NCBI GenBank assembly: GCA_030064795.1 | Contig: JASJEI010000001.1 | Span: 27,332-91,331, forward strand | Direction of reading: 5' to 3' | Source of the DNA: Pleurocapsa sp. MO_226.B13 | GTDB lineage: Bacteria; Cyanobacteriota; Cyanobacteriia; Cyanobacteriales; Xenococcaceae | Length of the DNA stretch: 64,000 nucleotides | Shown: positions 1 to 7,846 of the stretch, in pieces | Layout: the number at the start of each line of letters is the position of its first letter | How positions within the stretch are numbered: position 1 is the first letter of the stretch | Position numbers and translations under genes: made by a program | Notes under the pieces: generated by a model | The model's database searches: none | Told to the model about the DNA's origin: nothing | The model's input: only the letters and a program-made list of their open reading frames with translations

Positions 1-636
1 GCTCTTAGCACCAATATTAATACGGGGATCTATATTTTTGAGCCAGAAATATTTGACTATATTCCACCCAATCAAGAATACGACATCGGCGGAGAACTAT
101 TTCCCAAACTAGTGGCAAAAGAAGCTCCTTTTTATGCGGTTGCTATGGACTTTGAATGGGTTGATATAGGTAAAGTACCCGATTATTGGCACGCGGTTCG
201 TGGGGTGCTCACCAGAGAAATTAAAAATGTTAGTATCCCTGGAACAGAAGTTGCCCCTGGTATCTATACAGGACTAAATGTTGCCGTTAATTGGGATAAG
301 GTAGATATCACGGGGCCGGTTTATATCGGAGGCATGACTAAAATTGAAGACGGGGCAAAAATTATTGGCCCAGCGATGATCGGCCCCAATTGCTATATTT
401 GTAGCGGTGCAACTGTAGATAATAGCGTCATCTTTGAATATTCTCGTCTGGGAGAAGGGATTCGCTTAGTTGATAAGCTAGTGTTTGGTCGTTACTGTGT
501 TGATAAGACTGGTGCAGCGATCGATTTGCAAGCAGCAGCCTTGGATTGGTTGATTACTGATACTCGCAACAATCCTTCCGAACAAGAACTGGACGAACAC
601 AAGGTCATTAAAGATTTCCTCAGAGAAGATAATTAG
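1..636 (+). CDS. Sugar nucleotidyltransferase, C-terminal part (probably mannose-1-phosphate guanylyltransferase type)
   Basis: The reading frame is open from base 1, so the N-terminal catalytic half with the nucleotide-binding loop lies outside the window. What is seen is the end of the Rossmann-like nucleotidyltransferase domain (NTGIYIFEPE, then WVDIGKVPDYW) followed by a left-handed beta-helix built of hexapeptide-like turns (VYIGGMTKIEDGAKIIGPAMIG). This order is known from enzymes that make NDP-sugars, such as GDP-mannose or ADP/dTDP-glucose pyrophosphorylases. The WVDIGxxxDYW signature and the helix favour the GDP-mannose pyrophosphorylase group, but the sugar and nucleotide cannot be read from this half. 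It would act in the cytoplasm and supply glycosyltransferases. It ends 23 bases or so before a hairpin and about 100 bases before a tRNA gene. Confidence 0.8.
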   Translation, partial: ALSTNINTGIYIFEPEIFDYIPPNQEYDIGGELFPKLVAKEAPFYAVAMDFEWVDIGKVPDYWHAVRGVLTREIKNVSIPGTEVAPGIYTGLNVAVNWDKVDITGPVYIGGMTKIEDGAKIIGPAMIGPNCYICSGATVDNSVIFEYSRLGEGIRLVDKLVFGRYCVDKTGAAIDLQAAALDWLITDTRNNPSEQELDEHKVIKDFLREDN

Positions 637-646
637 AACAATTTTG

Positions 647-671
647 AGCGTTCTCTATTTTGGGGAACGCT
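647..671 (+). terminator. Possible weak terminator hairpin after the nucleotidyltransferase
   Basis: AGCGTTC (647-653) and GAACGCT (665-671) form a perfect 7-bp stem with an 11-base loop just after the stop codon. No clean T-run follows, so intrinsic termination is uncertain. Confidence 0.35.
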
Positions 672-719
672 ATTGACATAGATTGATTTGTTTTTTCTAC
701 AATTTTTGACTTTTGTTGA

Positions 720-725
720 TATAAT
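720..725 (+). promoter_or_regulatory. Probable -10 box of the tRNA-Val promoter
   Basis: TATAAT lies 13 bases before the first base of the tRNA, a distance that fits a start point just ahead of the mature 5' end. No good -35 box is seen at 17 bases upstream; TTGACT at 706-711 is too close. Confidence 0.45.
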
Positions 726-738
726 AAATAGGCACTGA

Positions 739-812
739 TGGGCTATAACTCAGTTGGTTAGAGTGTCACATTGACATTGTGGAAGTCGGCGGTTCGAGTC
801 CGCCTAGCCCAA
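739..812 (+). tRNA. tRNA-Val (anticodon GAC)
   Basis: A complete cloverleaf can be drawn. The acceptor stem pairs TGGGCTA with TAGCCCA, the D arm is ACTC/GAGT, the anticodon stem TCACA/TGTGG encloses loop TTGACAT with anticodon GAC (valine codon GUC), and the T arm GGCGG/CCGCC encloses TTCGAGT. The discriminator is A. The terminal CCA is not encoded, so it must be added after transcription; a CCA/A-adding-type enzyme is encoded at 36.6-39.3 kb. Confidence 0.95.
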
Positions 813-1342
813 CTTCGCTCTCGCTCAATCTCTGCGGTACTTTCACCACCAACTCTCACTTCTCAATGTGACATTTTTGCTCAAATCTTACTAACTTTCG
901 ACTATGGAGCAGGGGTAAAAACGACTGCAAGGGGTACATAAGTACCCTCATTATTTAAACGCTTGAATAAAAATCTGAAAAAATAAACAGCACTTTTACT
1001 ATCTTTAGTGCTTTTTGTGAAATAGGCAGATTACTCTGAAATTAAGGTTAGTAACTAACTAGAGCCATAACTGTTGGTACTGCCATTTTAAGCCTTGTGG
1101 AGTTACAAGCTGTCTACTTAACTAGTTATTGGGGTTGATAAGTCTGCGTATCTAGAAATTGTCCAGGACTGTACTGGACGTTTACAGGATGCATCTAGTT
1201 GAGTTTTCCTAAAGTTCTGTTGATGATGTAGAAACCTAGAGGTTTATGTCCTTTCACATTCAGAATCGATACCGAGGGGTCATTAATTGTCAAAGGGGAA
1301 AACAGAAGATTTTTAAAGGTTGATTAATGAGAATAAAATAAT
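813..1342. other. 530-bp gap between tRNA-Val and dtd with several short hairpins
   Basis: No convincing protein is seen. Short inverted repeats are GGGTAC/GTACCC (932-947), AGCACT/AGTGCT followed by five T (989-1016), GTCCAG/CTGGAC (1161-1179) and AAACCT/AGGTTT (1232-1245). The stretch could hold the tail of the tRNA transcript or a small RNA ending at 1016, but nothing matches an RNA family that I recognise. Confidence 0.5.
989..1016 (+). terminator. Rho-independent terminator about 180 bases after the tRNA
   Basis: AGCACT (989-994) pairs with AGTGCT (1007-1012), and a run of five T ends the structure. It would end transcription coming from the tRNA side or from a small RNA starting inside the gap. 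Confidence 0.55.
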
Positions 1343-1795
1343 ATGCGTGTTGTCGTCCAGCGAGTAAAATCTTCTTCCGTCATAGTACAAGGTCAAGTGA
1401 TAGAAAGTATCGGTTATGGCTTAAATTTGCTAGTTGGCATTTCTGCTACAGATACAGAAGCCGAACTCGACTGGATGACTCGCAAATGTTTAGATTTACG
1501 TTTATTTCGCGATCGCCAAACCAACAAAGCCTGGGATAAGTCGGTAATCGATATCCAGGGAGAAATTTTAGTAGTCAGCCAGTTTACCCTTTATGGAGAC
1601 TGTCGTAAGGGACGTCGTCCTTCCTTCAGTGATTCTGCTGCTCCCGATCTAGCCGAACCTCTTTACGAACTTTTCGTTACTAAACTGAAACAAAGCGGTT
1701 TAACTGTTGTTACAGGTAAATTTGGGGCGATGATGGAGGTTAAAATCGATAATGATGGCCCAGTAACTCTAATTTTAGAAAGAGAAAAATCATAA
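1343..1795 (+). CDS. dtd: D-aminoacyl-tRNA deacylase
   Basis: This enzyme hydrolyses D-amino acids, and glycine wrongly attached to tRNA-Ala, from tRNAs, so it is a cytoplasmic proofreading step of translation. The protein is 150 residues, the normal length of the family. The two signature strands that form the active site across the dimer are present: SQFTLYGD near residue 79 and the NDGPVTL motif with its Gly-cisPro near residue 138. The start MRVVVQRV is the usual N-terminus of the family. It stands alone, downstream of the hairpin-rich gap and upstream of an insertion sequence on the other strand. Confidence 0.95.
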   Translation: MRVVVQRVKSSSVIVQGQVIESIGYGLNLLVGISATDTEAELDWMTRKCLDLRLFRDRQTNKAWDKSVIDIQGEILVVSQFTLYGDCRKGRRPSFSDSAAPDLAEPLYELFVTKLKQSGLTVVTGKFGAMMEVKIDNDGPVTLILEREKS

Positions 1796-1845
1796 TCACT
1801 CCTACATATATGGCGATCGCCATTACCAAATTAAGCCAAAAAAAA

Positions 1846-2451
1846 CTAGGGTGGCAAAATAGACTGGATTAACTTCGTTTCCAGTTCAGCCAAATAAGTC
1901 TCAGTTTGTCGGCGAAAGCGACGTTGTTGAAGACGATTGTGCCGAAGTTGCTTGATCTGGTCACGCTTCTGTCGCCAAGCTGACAAGTCAAGGAGTACTA
2001 AATCGGTTGCTGTGAAAGTTTTAATCGAAGTTGCGATCGCTGCTATTAACTGACAAGAGCCACGGACTAGAAGAGAAGCTGGGGCTTTCTTTTGACCAGT
2101 ACATCGTCGTTGATGGTGGCGAAAAGAACCAAATACGTGCTCCAAATCATTATTTGTTCTGGGGAGACCGTCAACCGAATAGCAATGAAATAGACCAGAC
2201 CAATAACTGCGAGTGATCTTGAGAAAGTGTTCAATGCCTTCGGAGAGGGAAGCAACTTTCCTCTTGTCAGCGGACATAGATGCCATCAAATCTTGAAAGC
2301 TTTTTTCCACCTGGGACTGGGGCAGTTCTGCCTCATTTTCTAAAATCTGTGCTGCTTGATGAATCCATTGATAAGATACCTTCAATTCAGGCCAAGCATC
2401 AGCAGTTTTCTGTAGTGCTCGACCTAAAATTCCTTTCAATTTGACCAACAA
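1846..2451 (-). CDS. Transposase, C-terminal portion (catalytic Glu), -1 frame
   Basis: This frame continues the transposase at 2436-3443: reading through the A6G4 run in the -1 frame gives EKKGRLPALLVKLKGI without interruption. It contains TNNDLEHVFGSFRHHQRR, which should supply the third catalytic residue, followed by a basic tail. Its stop codon TAG is formed by the outermost bases of the left inverted repeat. Either the gene lost one base, or the element uses slippage on the A-run to make the full protein. The A run is the kind used for slippage in other insertion sequences, but its phase is not the canonical A-AAA-AAG arrangement. Confidence 0.75.
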   Translation of the reverse strand: MLVKLKGILGRALQKTADAWPELKVSYQWIHQAAQILENEAELPQSQVEKSFQDLMASMSADKRKVASLSEGIEHFLKITRSYWSGLFHCYSVDGLPRTNNDLEHVFGSFRHHQRRCTGQKKAPASLLVRGSCQLIAAIATSIKTFTATDLVLLDLSAWRQKRDQIKQLRHNRLQQRRFRRQTETYLAELETKLIQSILPP

Positions 2452-3443
2452 GGCAGGAAGTCGCCCCTTTTTTCAACTCGTTCAAGACTGGAATGGAGTT
2501 GGGTTAACCGTTCATGGAGTTTTAAGCCTGGAGTGTCTAAAGGCGGATGTCCATCATCGGTCAGGGAACTGCGTACCGCCAAGCAATATCCGTGGATGAC
2601 CTCAGAGATAGGTCCTTCTTGCTCAGCGACTTCTCGCTCCAGGGGGCGTACACCTCGTACCAACTTTTTTAGTTCCTTCTTGGCGTGGCGGTCAGCTTCA
2701 AACAGGGGTCTGGTAGCTTCTCGTAAGTAATGGAAATGGCATAGCCCATGAGGGACTTCAGGCAAGGCAGCAGCGACGGCATTGCGGATGGAATGTTGTC
2801 CATCACTGACCACTCCAGCTATGGGGACAGGTAAAGCTTCTGTAACTTCAGTAAGCAGGGCTTCTAAGTCTTGTCCCCGACTGGACAAGAGCGTTCGAGC
2901 TAACAAGATTTCCCCAGACAGACAATCACGGATGACCCACAAGACCTCATGCCCTACCTCTGGTTGCAGCCCATCGAGAGCCAGAATGACTCGTTTTTGT
3001 GACCCGATAACTTTTCTCAGTCTCTGATTATCAGTTAGGGATACCGCCAACAATTCATCATAACGTTCTAAAATATTACTAACACTTCGTTGTGCAATGG
3101 CAATCCCCCGTTCTCTTAAGGTCCTATGGATTTGGGGGACACTGCGATGTTCTTGATATCTTAGGGCTCCACAATAAGCAATCAAGTCTAATCCGAATTC
3201 GTGAACTGGTAAAGCCCATCCCCCTTCGCTCTCGGGTCGATAGACTTGATGGTAACGTTCACAATCCCGATTGGGGCACCGTCTTACCTTGAGGGTTAAT
3301 CGAACAACTCCTTCTAAAGTTCTGATGGTTCTAAAGTTGTCGTAGTCACTCCACATCTTCTGACCACAACTGGGACAGTTTTGATGGATACATTCGAGGA
3401 CTACTTCCCGATTGGCTCGGGGCACAGAAGTTTTTCTCGCCAT
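2436..3443 (-). CDS. Transposase, N-terminal portion (first two catalytic Asp)
   Basis: The start is taken at MARKTSVPRAN inside the element, because the longer frame runs out through the inverted repeat. A zinc-binding module CPSCGQKM...CPNRDC near residues 25-65 should bind the DNA ends. The catalytic domain shows the first aspartate in LALDGLQPEVG and the second in VVSDGQHS. The third acidic residue is absent, because the frame closes after FLPCWSN at 2436; the remainder is encoded in the neighbouring frame at 1846-2451. The join falls in a run of six A and four G on the coding strand. Alone, this product cannot be a working DDE transposase. Confidence 0.8.
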   Translation of the reverse strand: MARKTSVPRANREVVLECIHQNCPSCGQKMWSDYDNFRTIRTLEGVVRLTLKVRRCPNRDCERYHQVYRPESEGGWALPVHEFGLDLIAYCGALRYQEHRSVPQIHRTLRERGIAIAQRSVSNILERYDELLAVSLTDNQRLRKVIGSQKRVILALDGLQPEVGHEVLWVIRDCLSGEILLARTLLSSRGQDLEALLTEVTEALPVPIAGVVSDGQHSIRNAVAAALPEVPHGLCHFHYLREATRPLFEADRHAKKELKKLVRGVRPLEREVAEQEGPISEVIHGYCLAVRSSLTDDGHPPLDTPGLKLHERLTQLHSSLERVEKRGDFLPCWSN

Positions 3444-3537
3444 TGATGTTCTTGAGCTGTCCTTAGTTTCGCTTCTTTTAGCATACTGAACATTTCGTCT
3501 TAACTCCAGTCTATTTTGCCACCCTAGAAAAAAATTG

Positions 3538-4128
3538 ATGAAATGGCTCAATGAACCTCCTAATTGGAATATTCAAAATAACATAATTGAAGTTACCTCA
3601 ACTCAAAATACAGATTTTTGGCGTAAGACTTGCTATGGATACATTAGAGATAGTGGGCATTTTTACTATCAAAAGTTAACAGGTGACTTTATAGCGGAAG
3701 TAAAAGTTAGCGGTAAATACCAAGATTTATACGACCAAGCGGGGTTAATGGTACGTTTGGATGAAGTAAATTGGCTCAAATGCGGTATTGAATTAGTTGA
3801 GGGAATGCAGCAAATCAGTGCTGTAGTTACTCGCGATTACTCTGATTGGTCTATCGTGCCAATGCCAAACAATCCTGCTGCGATTTGGATGCGGATAACT
3901 CGTAGAGGTTCGGCGATAGAAATATATTACTCTCTAGACCGCCAGCAATACACCATGCTGAGAATGGCTTATTTGACTTTAGCTGAAACAGTGGATGTGG
4001 GAATAATGTGTGCCTCGCCAGAGGGAAAAGGCTTTGTAACTGTCTTTAAAGAATTTAGTATTCAATCTTGCTCACAGCTGAAATCAAATTCAAATTTAAG
4101 CAACATAGTTGAGGTATCTCATGAATAA
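3538..4128 (+). CDS. DUF1349 (YesU-like) beta-sandwich protein
   Basis: The product resembles the DUF1349 family, which has a concanavalin-like jelly roll and is often annotated as regulation of enolase protein 1-like. Conserved pieces are WLNEPPNW at the N-terminus, TDFWRKTxYGxIRDSGHF, and YDQAGLMVRLDE near residues 60-70. The biochemical role is unknown; such folds usually bind carbohydrates. The ATG at 3538 is preferred to the TTG three bases earlier because it gives the normal N-terminus. The gene overlaps the DJ-1/PfpI gene by 8 bases, so the two are translated together. An insertion sequence ends 10 bases upstream, so the native ribosome binding site and promoter have been displaced. 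Confidence 0.75.
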   Translation: MKWLNEPPNWNIQNNIIEVTSTQNTDFWRKTCYGYIRDSGHFYYQKLTGDFIAEVKVSGKYQDLYDQAGLMVRLDEVNWLKCGIELVEGMQQISAVVTRDYSDWSIVPMPNNPAAIWMRITRRGSAIEIYYSLDRQQYTMLRMAYLTLAETVDVGIMCASPEGKGFVTVFKEFSIQSCSQLKSNSNLSNIVEVSHE

Positions 4129-4723
4129 ACGTAATCTAGCAATTCTAATTTTTGATGATGTAGAAGTTCTGGATTTCGCTGGACCATTTGAAGTTTTTGC
4201 CGTAACTTCTGAGTTGAACAATTACGCACCATTTAACGTTTTCTTGGTAGCAGAAACCCAAAGAACATATAAAGCAGTCAATGGCTTACAAGTAGTTCCT
4301 GACTATGAAATTTCCAACTGTCCCAATCCAGATATTTTAGTCGTACCTGGGGGTGTAGGTACTCGCACTCAAATGAATAACCAGAAGCTAATTACTTGGA
4401 TTCAGAAAGTTTCCGAGCAAGCAGAACTAGTCATGTCAGTTTGTACTGGTGCGCGTCTTCTTGCCAAGGCTGGATTACTAGATGGTTTGGAAATAACTAC
4501 CCACCATGAAACATACGATGAGCTACGTCAATTAGTCCCTACTGCGATCGTTAACGAACGAAAACGCTATATCGATCGAGGTAAAATTCTGACCACGGGC
4601 GGGATATCGGCTGGTATTGATGGCTCTTTATATGTTGTAGATAAACTTTTAGGTCGAGAAATCGCCAGAAAAACAGCAATTTATATGGAATACGATTGGC
4701 AACTAGAAACTGTAATAAATTAA
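4121..4723 (+). CDS. DJ-1/PfpI family protein (isonitrile hydratase / GlxA-like)
   Basis: The protein is about 200 residues with the flavodoxin-like fold of the DJ-1/PfpI superfamily. The start IxxFDDVEVLDFAGPFEVF is typical of the isonitrile-hydratase and AraC-fused GlxA branch. The likely nucleophile is the cysteine in SVCTGARLLAKAG near residue 105, on the sharp turn after a strand. No AraC-type DNA-binding domain follows. ATG 4121 is chosen over the upstream TTG because GAGG (4111-4114) sits at proper distance. Relatives remove glyoxals, hydrate isonitriles or act as chaperones; which applies here is not known. Its neighbours RidA and GST support a role in removing reactive metabolites. 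Confidence 0.8.
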   Translation: MNKRNLAILIFDDVEVLDFAGPFEVFAVTSELNNYAPFNVFLVAETQRTYKAVNGLQVVPDYEISNCPNPDILVVPGGVGTRTQMNNQKLITWIQKVSEQAELVMSVCTGARLLAKAGLLDGLEITTHHETYDELRQLVPTAIVNERKRYIDRGKILTTGGISAGIDGSLYVVDKLLGREIARKTAIYMEYDWQLETVIN

Positions 4724-4779
4724 GCCAGCACCAATCTTATAGATCGTAGTTGCTGTATTTGCCAAATGAGGAGCGTGTT

Positions 4780-5196
4780 GTGAAGAAATACTATCTTAAT
4801 CCCGGGACTTTGCCAGATTGGAGTAACTATTTCTCCCAAGTAGCTGTAATTGAAAAAAATGGAATCAAAACTATCTATGTAGCTGGACAAGTTGGAGTAG
4901 ATCGCGACAAGAATTTAGTTGGTAATGGTAAACTGCAAGCTCAACTGAAACAAACCTTCAGTAATCTTCAAACTGCCTTGACAAGCGTTGAGGCGACCAT
5001 GGCAAATGTTGTCAAAATGAATATCTACGTGGTGAATTATCAGCCCTCAGATGCAGAAGCGATCGAAAAAGCCATACGACAGCACTTTAAGATGGGTCAA
5101 CTTCCAGCAATGTCTTTAATTGGCGTACAAGCCCTAGCAGAAGAGAGATTTCTGGTGGAGGTCGATGCTGAAGCTGTAGTGGATAGCAATGAATAA
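4780..5196 (+). CDS. RidA family enamine/imine deaminase-like protein
   Basis: RidA proteins form trimers that hydrolyse reactive enamines and imines released by PLP enzymes. The frame shows the family pattern: an N-terminal strand, VAGQVGVD, a central helix with QTFSNLQTAL, VVKMNIYVV, and the end PAMSLIGVQALAEERFLVEVDAEAV. The canonical arginine of true RidA, usually in the RNxxAxL-like segment, is not evident at NVVKMN, so this may be a RidA subgroup of other activity. GTG at 4780 is preferred because GAGGAG lies 6 bases ahead. It follows the DJ-1 gene by 56 bases and precedes a GST gene. Confidence 0.8.
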   Translation: MKKYYLNPGTLPDWSNYFSQVAVIEKNGIKTIYVAGQVGVDRDKNLVGNGKLQAQLKQTFSNLQTALTSVEATMANVVKMNIYVVNYQPSDAEAIEKAIRQHFKMGQLPAMSLIGVQALAEERFLVEVDAEAVVDSNE

Positions 5197-5289
5197 ATTT
5201 AAGAAGTCTGAAAATGTCTGAGTTTGGGATAACAGACTAACAAAAACGTGGCATCGCGATCGAGTTTTTAACTATCAAAAGGAGAGACA

Positions 5290-5886
5290 ATGAAAATATA
5301 CGGCGATCTTCAATCGGGTAATTGTTATAAGGTTAAGCTGTTATGTGCTTTGTTAGATATCGAGCATGACTGGATAGAAGTTGATATCTTAGCAGGTGAC
5401 ACTGATAAGCCTGAATTTTTAGAGAAAAATCCTAATGGAAAAATTCCTTTATTAGAATTATCTGATGGTCGATACCTTTCTGAGTCCAATGCGATTATCA
5501 ATTTTTTGGCTGCTGGTAGCGATCTTTTACCTCAAAACGTTTTCGAGTTAGCTAAAGTTCAACAGTGGCAGTTCTTTGAGCAGTACAGTCACGAACCCTA
5601 CATCGCAGTTGCTCGATTTATTGCCAAATATTTAGGCTTGCCCGAAGAACGCAAAGCAGAATACGAATCTAAGCAAGCTGGGGGCTATAAAGCACTGAAT
5701 GTCATGGAAAAACAGCTTAAAAAATCTAGGTACTTAACGGGGGATAATTTAACCACTGCTGATATTTCCTTATATGGCTATACCCATGTTGCAGGAGAAG
5801 GTGGTTTTGACCTGACCAAATACCCAGCAATTCAATCATGGCTCGACAGGATTGCTTCAAAACCGAAATATATAGGCATGAACTAA
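5290..5886 (+). CDS. Glutathione S-transferase
   Basis: The 198-residue product has a thioredoxin-like N-terminal domain (MKIYGDLQSGNCYKVKLLC) with serine/asparagine near residue 10 as candidate catalytic residues, the cis-Pro motif GKIPLLELSDG near residues 50-60, and the glutathione-contacting SESNAI. The helical C-terminal domain follows, with TTADISLYGYTH, the usual N-capping box region. AGGAG lies 7 bases before ATG 5290. It would conjugate or reduce electrophiles with glutathione in the cytosol. It closes the run of four same-strand genes after the insertion sequence. Confidence 0.85.
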   Translation: MKIYGDLQSGNCYKVKLLCALLDIEHDWIEVDILAGDTDKPEFLEKNPNGKIPLLELSDGRYLSESNAIINFLAAGSDLLPQNVFELAKVQQWQFFEQYSHEPYIAVARFIAKYLGLPEERKAEYESKQAGGYKALNVMEKQLKKSRYLTGDNLTTADISLYGYTHVAGEGGFDLTKYPAIQSWLDRIASKPKYIGMN

Positions 5887-5938
5887 TTGGCATTTATCCA
5901 ACGGTCATTTCAAACTAAGACATTACTCAGGTATTAAT

Positions 5939-6445
5939 ATGGACGAGGTACTTACGAGAGAGCGCGAAAGTTCCCTAAAAATAACTAAGGCATTCTGTGT
6001 GGGACAGGCAAAATCTGCCACAGGATCGCTTTATTCCTTGTTAGCACGCTCCTATCGTGCTGCTCACGAACCCGAGCGCGCCGAAACCTTTAAGATGATT
6101 CTGCGGCAGTCCGAGGGAGAAATTGACACTGATTCATTTGATGACTATCTTCGTCAGCGCGATCGCCGACTGAACCTGGAATACGATATTGCCTGGGCAT
6201 ATCAATTTATCATCGATCGCTTACTAACAGTTTTCCTTGAAGCTAAATTTATCGTTCTGATCCGAGATCCCTACACCTGGCTGCAATCTACAGTGGGGCA
6301 TCTAATTAGTCGTCAACTTCCACCCGAAGTACCTCCGTTTTTGGACTGGTGGTTTAAACCCGAACAGTACCCCCATACCAGTCTCGATCGCGCATTAGAA
6401 GCCCAGGGCGTTTATTCGATCGCCGCTTTTGTATTATTTTATTAA
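5939..6445 (+). pseudogene. Sulfotransferase, C-terminally truncated
   Basis: The first 150 residues look like a P-loop sulfotransferase that uses PAPS: VGQAKSATGSLYSLL is the 5'-phosphosulfate loop near residue 22, and FIVLIRDPYTWLQS near residue 103 is the 3'-phosphate-binding segment. Family members normally run to 250-300 residues, whereas this one stops at 168 after YSIAAFVLFY. The end overlaps by 12 bases the end of the convergent oxidoreductase gene, so the missing part was probably lost when that gene arrived or by deletion. A partly working protein is unlikely, since the C-terminal helices complete the PAPS site. Confidence 0.65.
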
Positions 6446-7603
6446 TACAGATTGTAGTTCTTCAATCATTCGATCTTCTTGACCTGCAATCCAAGCAGCA
6501 AAGCGTCTAGCTAGTACGGGAGCAAAAACTAGGGTGCTGGTAAACCCAGAAAAGAGATAAATTCCTTTTGTTTGGGCGAGATTACCGACAAGAGCGATCG
6601 CCCGATTGTTAAATGCCACCAAACAACTATGGCAAGTACCTGGGATGTCTTCTAATAGAGGTAAAATATAGCCTACCCGTTCGCGGATTTGGCTTTCGGC
6701 AGTATAGGGATTTAGTTTGGCTTTTGGGTTGGGAGCGATCGCGCTAATTTGTCCCATGCAGATGCTACCGTCGAGAAACTGTACCGCACCAGGATCGAGA
6801 ATTACCTTGGCTGGTAGCTCGTAAGGAGGATTCCAGGCATCGGGTTCTATTTCTTTGGCTTTGTCTTCGAGGATAAATCTTTGTTGGACGGCGGGCATAA
6901 CTATCGTACCCAATTCTAATTCTACGGGGGGAGTAAGAATTAATTGAGCGTGGGTGAAATAGTTACTGACTTGAATTTTGGCTTGTTGCAAAAGCGATCG
7001 CGATAGTCCCCCCGCACAGACGACAGTATTATCGGCATGATAGGTATTGACCTCAGTTTTGACCCCAACTACATCATCTCCCTGACGCAACAGATCTACT
7101 ACTCGTTCGTAGATAATTTTGCCTCGATTGCGTTCAAAAGCCCGAAGATAGGCATCGGTAGTTTTCTGGGGATGAATATGTCCGTGAGGTAATTTCAACG
7201 CTCCTGCGATCGCATTCGGATTGAGTAACGGCTCTAAAATACAGGCATCATTGACGCTCAATAATTCGGGCTTAATGGCAAAGCGATCGTAATTATCGGC
7301 GATGATTTCAGGATCGTCTTGGCGATCTATGGTTAAGACTAGATCTAACTCTCGAAATTCCGTATCCGCATCTAACTCCTGGGAGAGACTACGATGTAGC
7401 TTGATTCCCTCTTCTCCCAGAGTTCTGGTCAACTTATCTGTCCCCGACCAATAAGCCAGGCCACCATAACTATATACAGTGGCATTATCGGGAGTTTCAT
7501 CTTTTTCCAACAACAGCACTTTAAATCCTTGCTGACTAAGTTCGTAAGCCAGACAAGCACCTGTTATTCCCGCGCCGATTACAATCCAGTCGTATGTACT
7601 CAT
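6434..7603 (-). CDS. FAD-dependent oxidoreductase (DadA/glycine oxidase-like)
   Basis: The N-terminus WIVIGAGITGACLAYELS is the GxGxxG dinucleotide-binding fold for FAD, followed by LLEKD, whose acidic residue contacts the ribose. The mid-part TVVCAGGLSRSLLQQA and the C-terminal GIYLFSGFTSTLVFAPVLARRFA fit the DAO family that oxidises amino acids or other secondary amines. At 389 residues it has the family's usual size. The substrate cannot be read. It is cytoplasmic, with no signal peptide, and single in its direction; the next minus-strand gene upstream is an aldo/keto reductase about 240 bases away. Confidence 0.85.
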   Translation of the reverse strand: MSTYDWIVIGAGITGACLAYELSQQGFKVLLLEKDETPDNATVYSYGGLAYWSGTDKLTRTLGEEGIKLHRSLSQELDADTEFRELDLVLTIDRQDDPEIIADNYDRFAIKPELLSVNDACILEPLLNPNAIAGALKLPHGHIHPQKTTDAYLRAFERNRGKIIYERVVDLLRQGDDVVGVKTEVNTYHADNTVVCAGGLSRSLLQQAKIQVSNYFTHAQLILTPPVELELGTIVMPAVQQRFILEDKAKEIEPDAWNPPYELPAKVILDPGAVQFLDGSICMGQISAIAPNPKAKLNPYTAESQIRERVGYILPLLEDIPGTCHSCLVAFNNRAIALVGNLAQTKGIYLFSGFTSTLVFAPVLARRFAAWIAGQEDRMIEELQSVLIK

Positions 7604-7698
7604 TTAGATAGCTGCGTTTTGATTTATTGGTTTTTAGCTATCAGCGATCGAATTTTAGCCATTAGCTTTTACTACTTAGCATATAATTTTGCTTGAGC

Positions 7699-7846
7699 TT
7701 ATTGCCAGAGAGACTCTAGCTCATTAATATCGTAATCGGTTAAGGGACGGGAGCGCGAAGATTTTTTTCTATCCGATCGAGTGTAATAATCGCTCTTGAG
7801 CGTCAAATATTCGATCAGGTTTAAGGCGATGGCTATAAGTCTTTTA
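7699..7846 (-). pseudogene. Possible remnant of a small gene after the aldo/keto reductase
   Basis: On the minus strand the frame shifted by one from the end of the aldo/keto reductase stays open and ends RPLTDYDINELESLWQ before TAA (7699-7701). The composition looks protein-like and hydrophilic, but I find no ATG, GTG or suitably placed TTG at its head. It may be the tail of a small lost gene or chance. Confidence 0.2.

Larger units (their letters stand above)
1846..3527 (-). mobile_element. Insertion sequence with 23-bp inverted ends, transposase in two frames
   Basis: The ends are an inverted repeat: CTAGGGTGGCAAAATAGACT on the left (from 1846) reappears as its complement on the right (to 3527), with 23 matching bases in all. 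Seven to eight A residues flank each side (1838-1845 and 3528-3534), which fits a short target duplication in an A-run. The element carries one transposase split over two overlapping frames on the minus strand. It landed 10 bases before the start codon of the DUF1349 gene. The cysteine-rich N-terminus and spacing of acidic residues are loosely like the ISL3 group, but the family is not certain. Confidence 0.85.

Noticed and set aside
813..1342. Known structural RNAs (RNase P RNA, 6S RNA, SRP RNA, tmRNA)
   Set aside because: The conserved cores of these RNAs are not found; only short hairpins are present.
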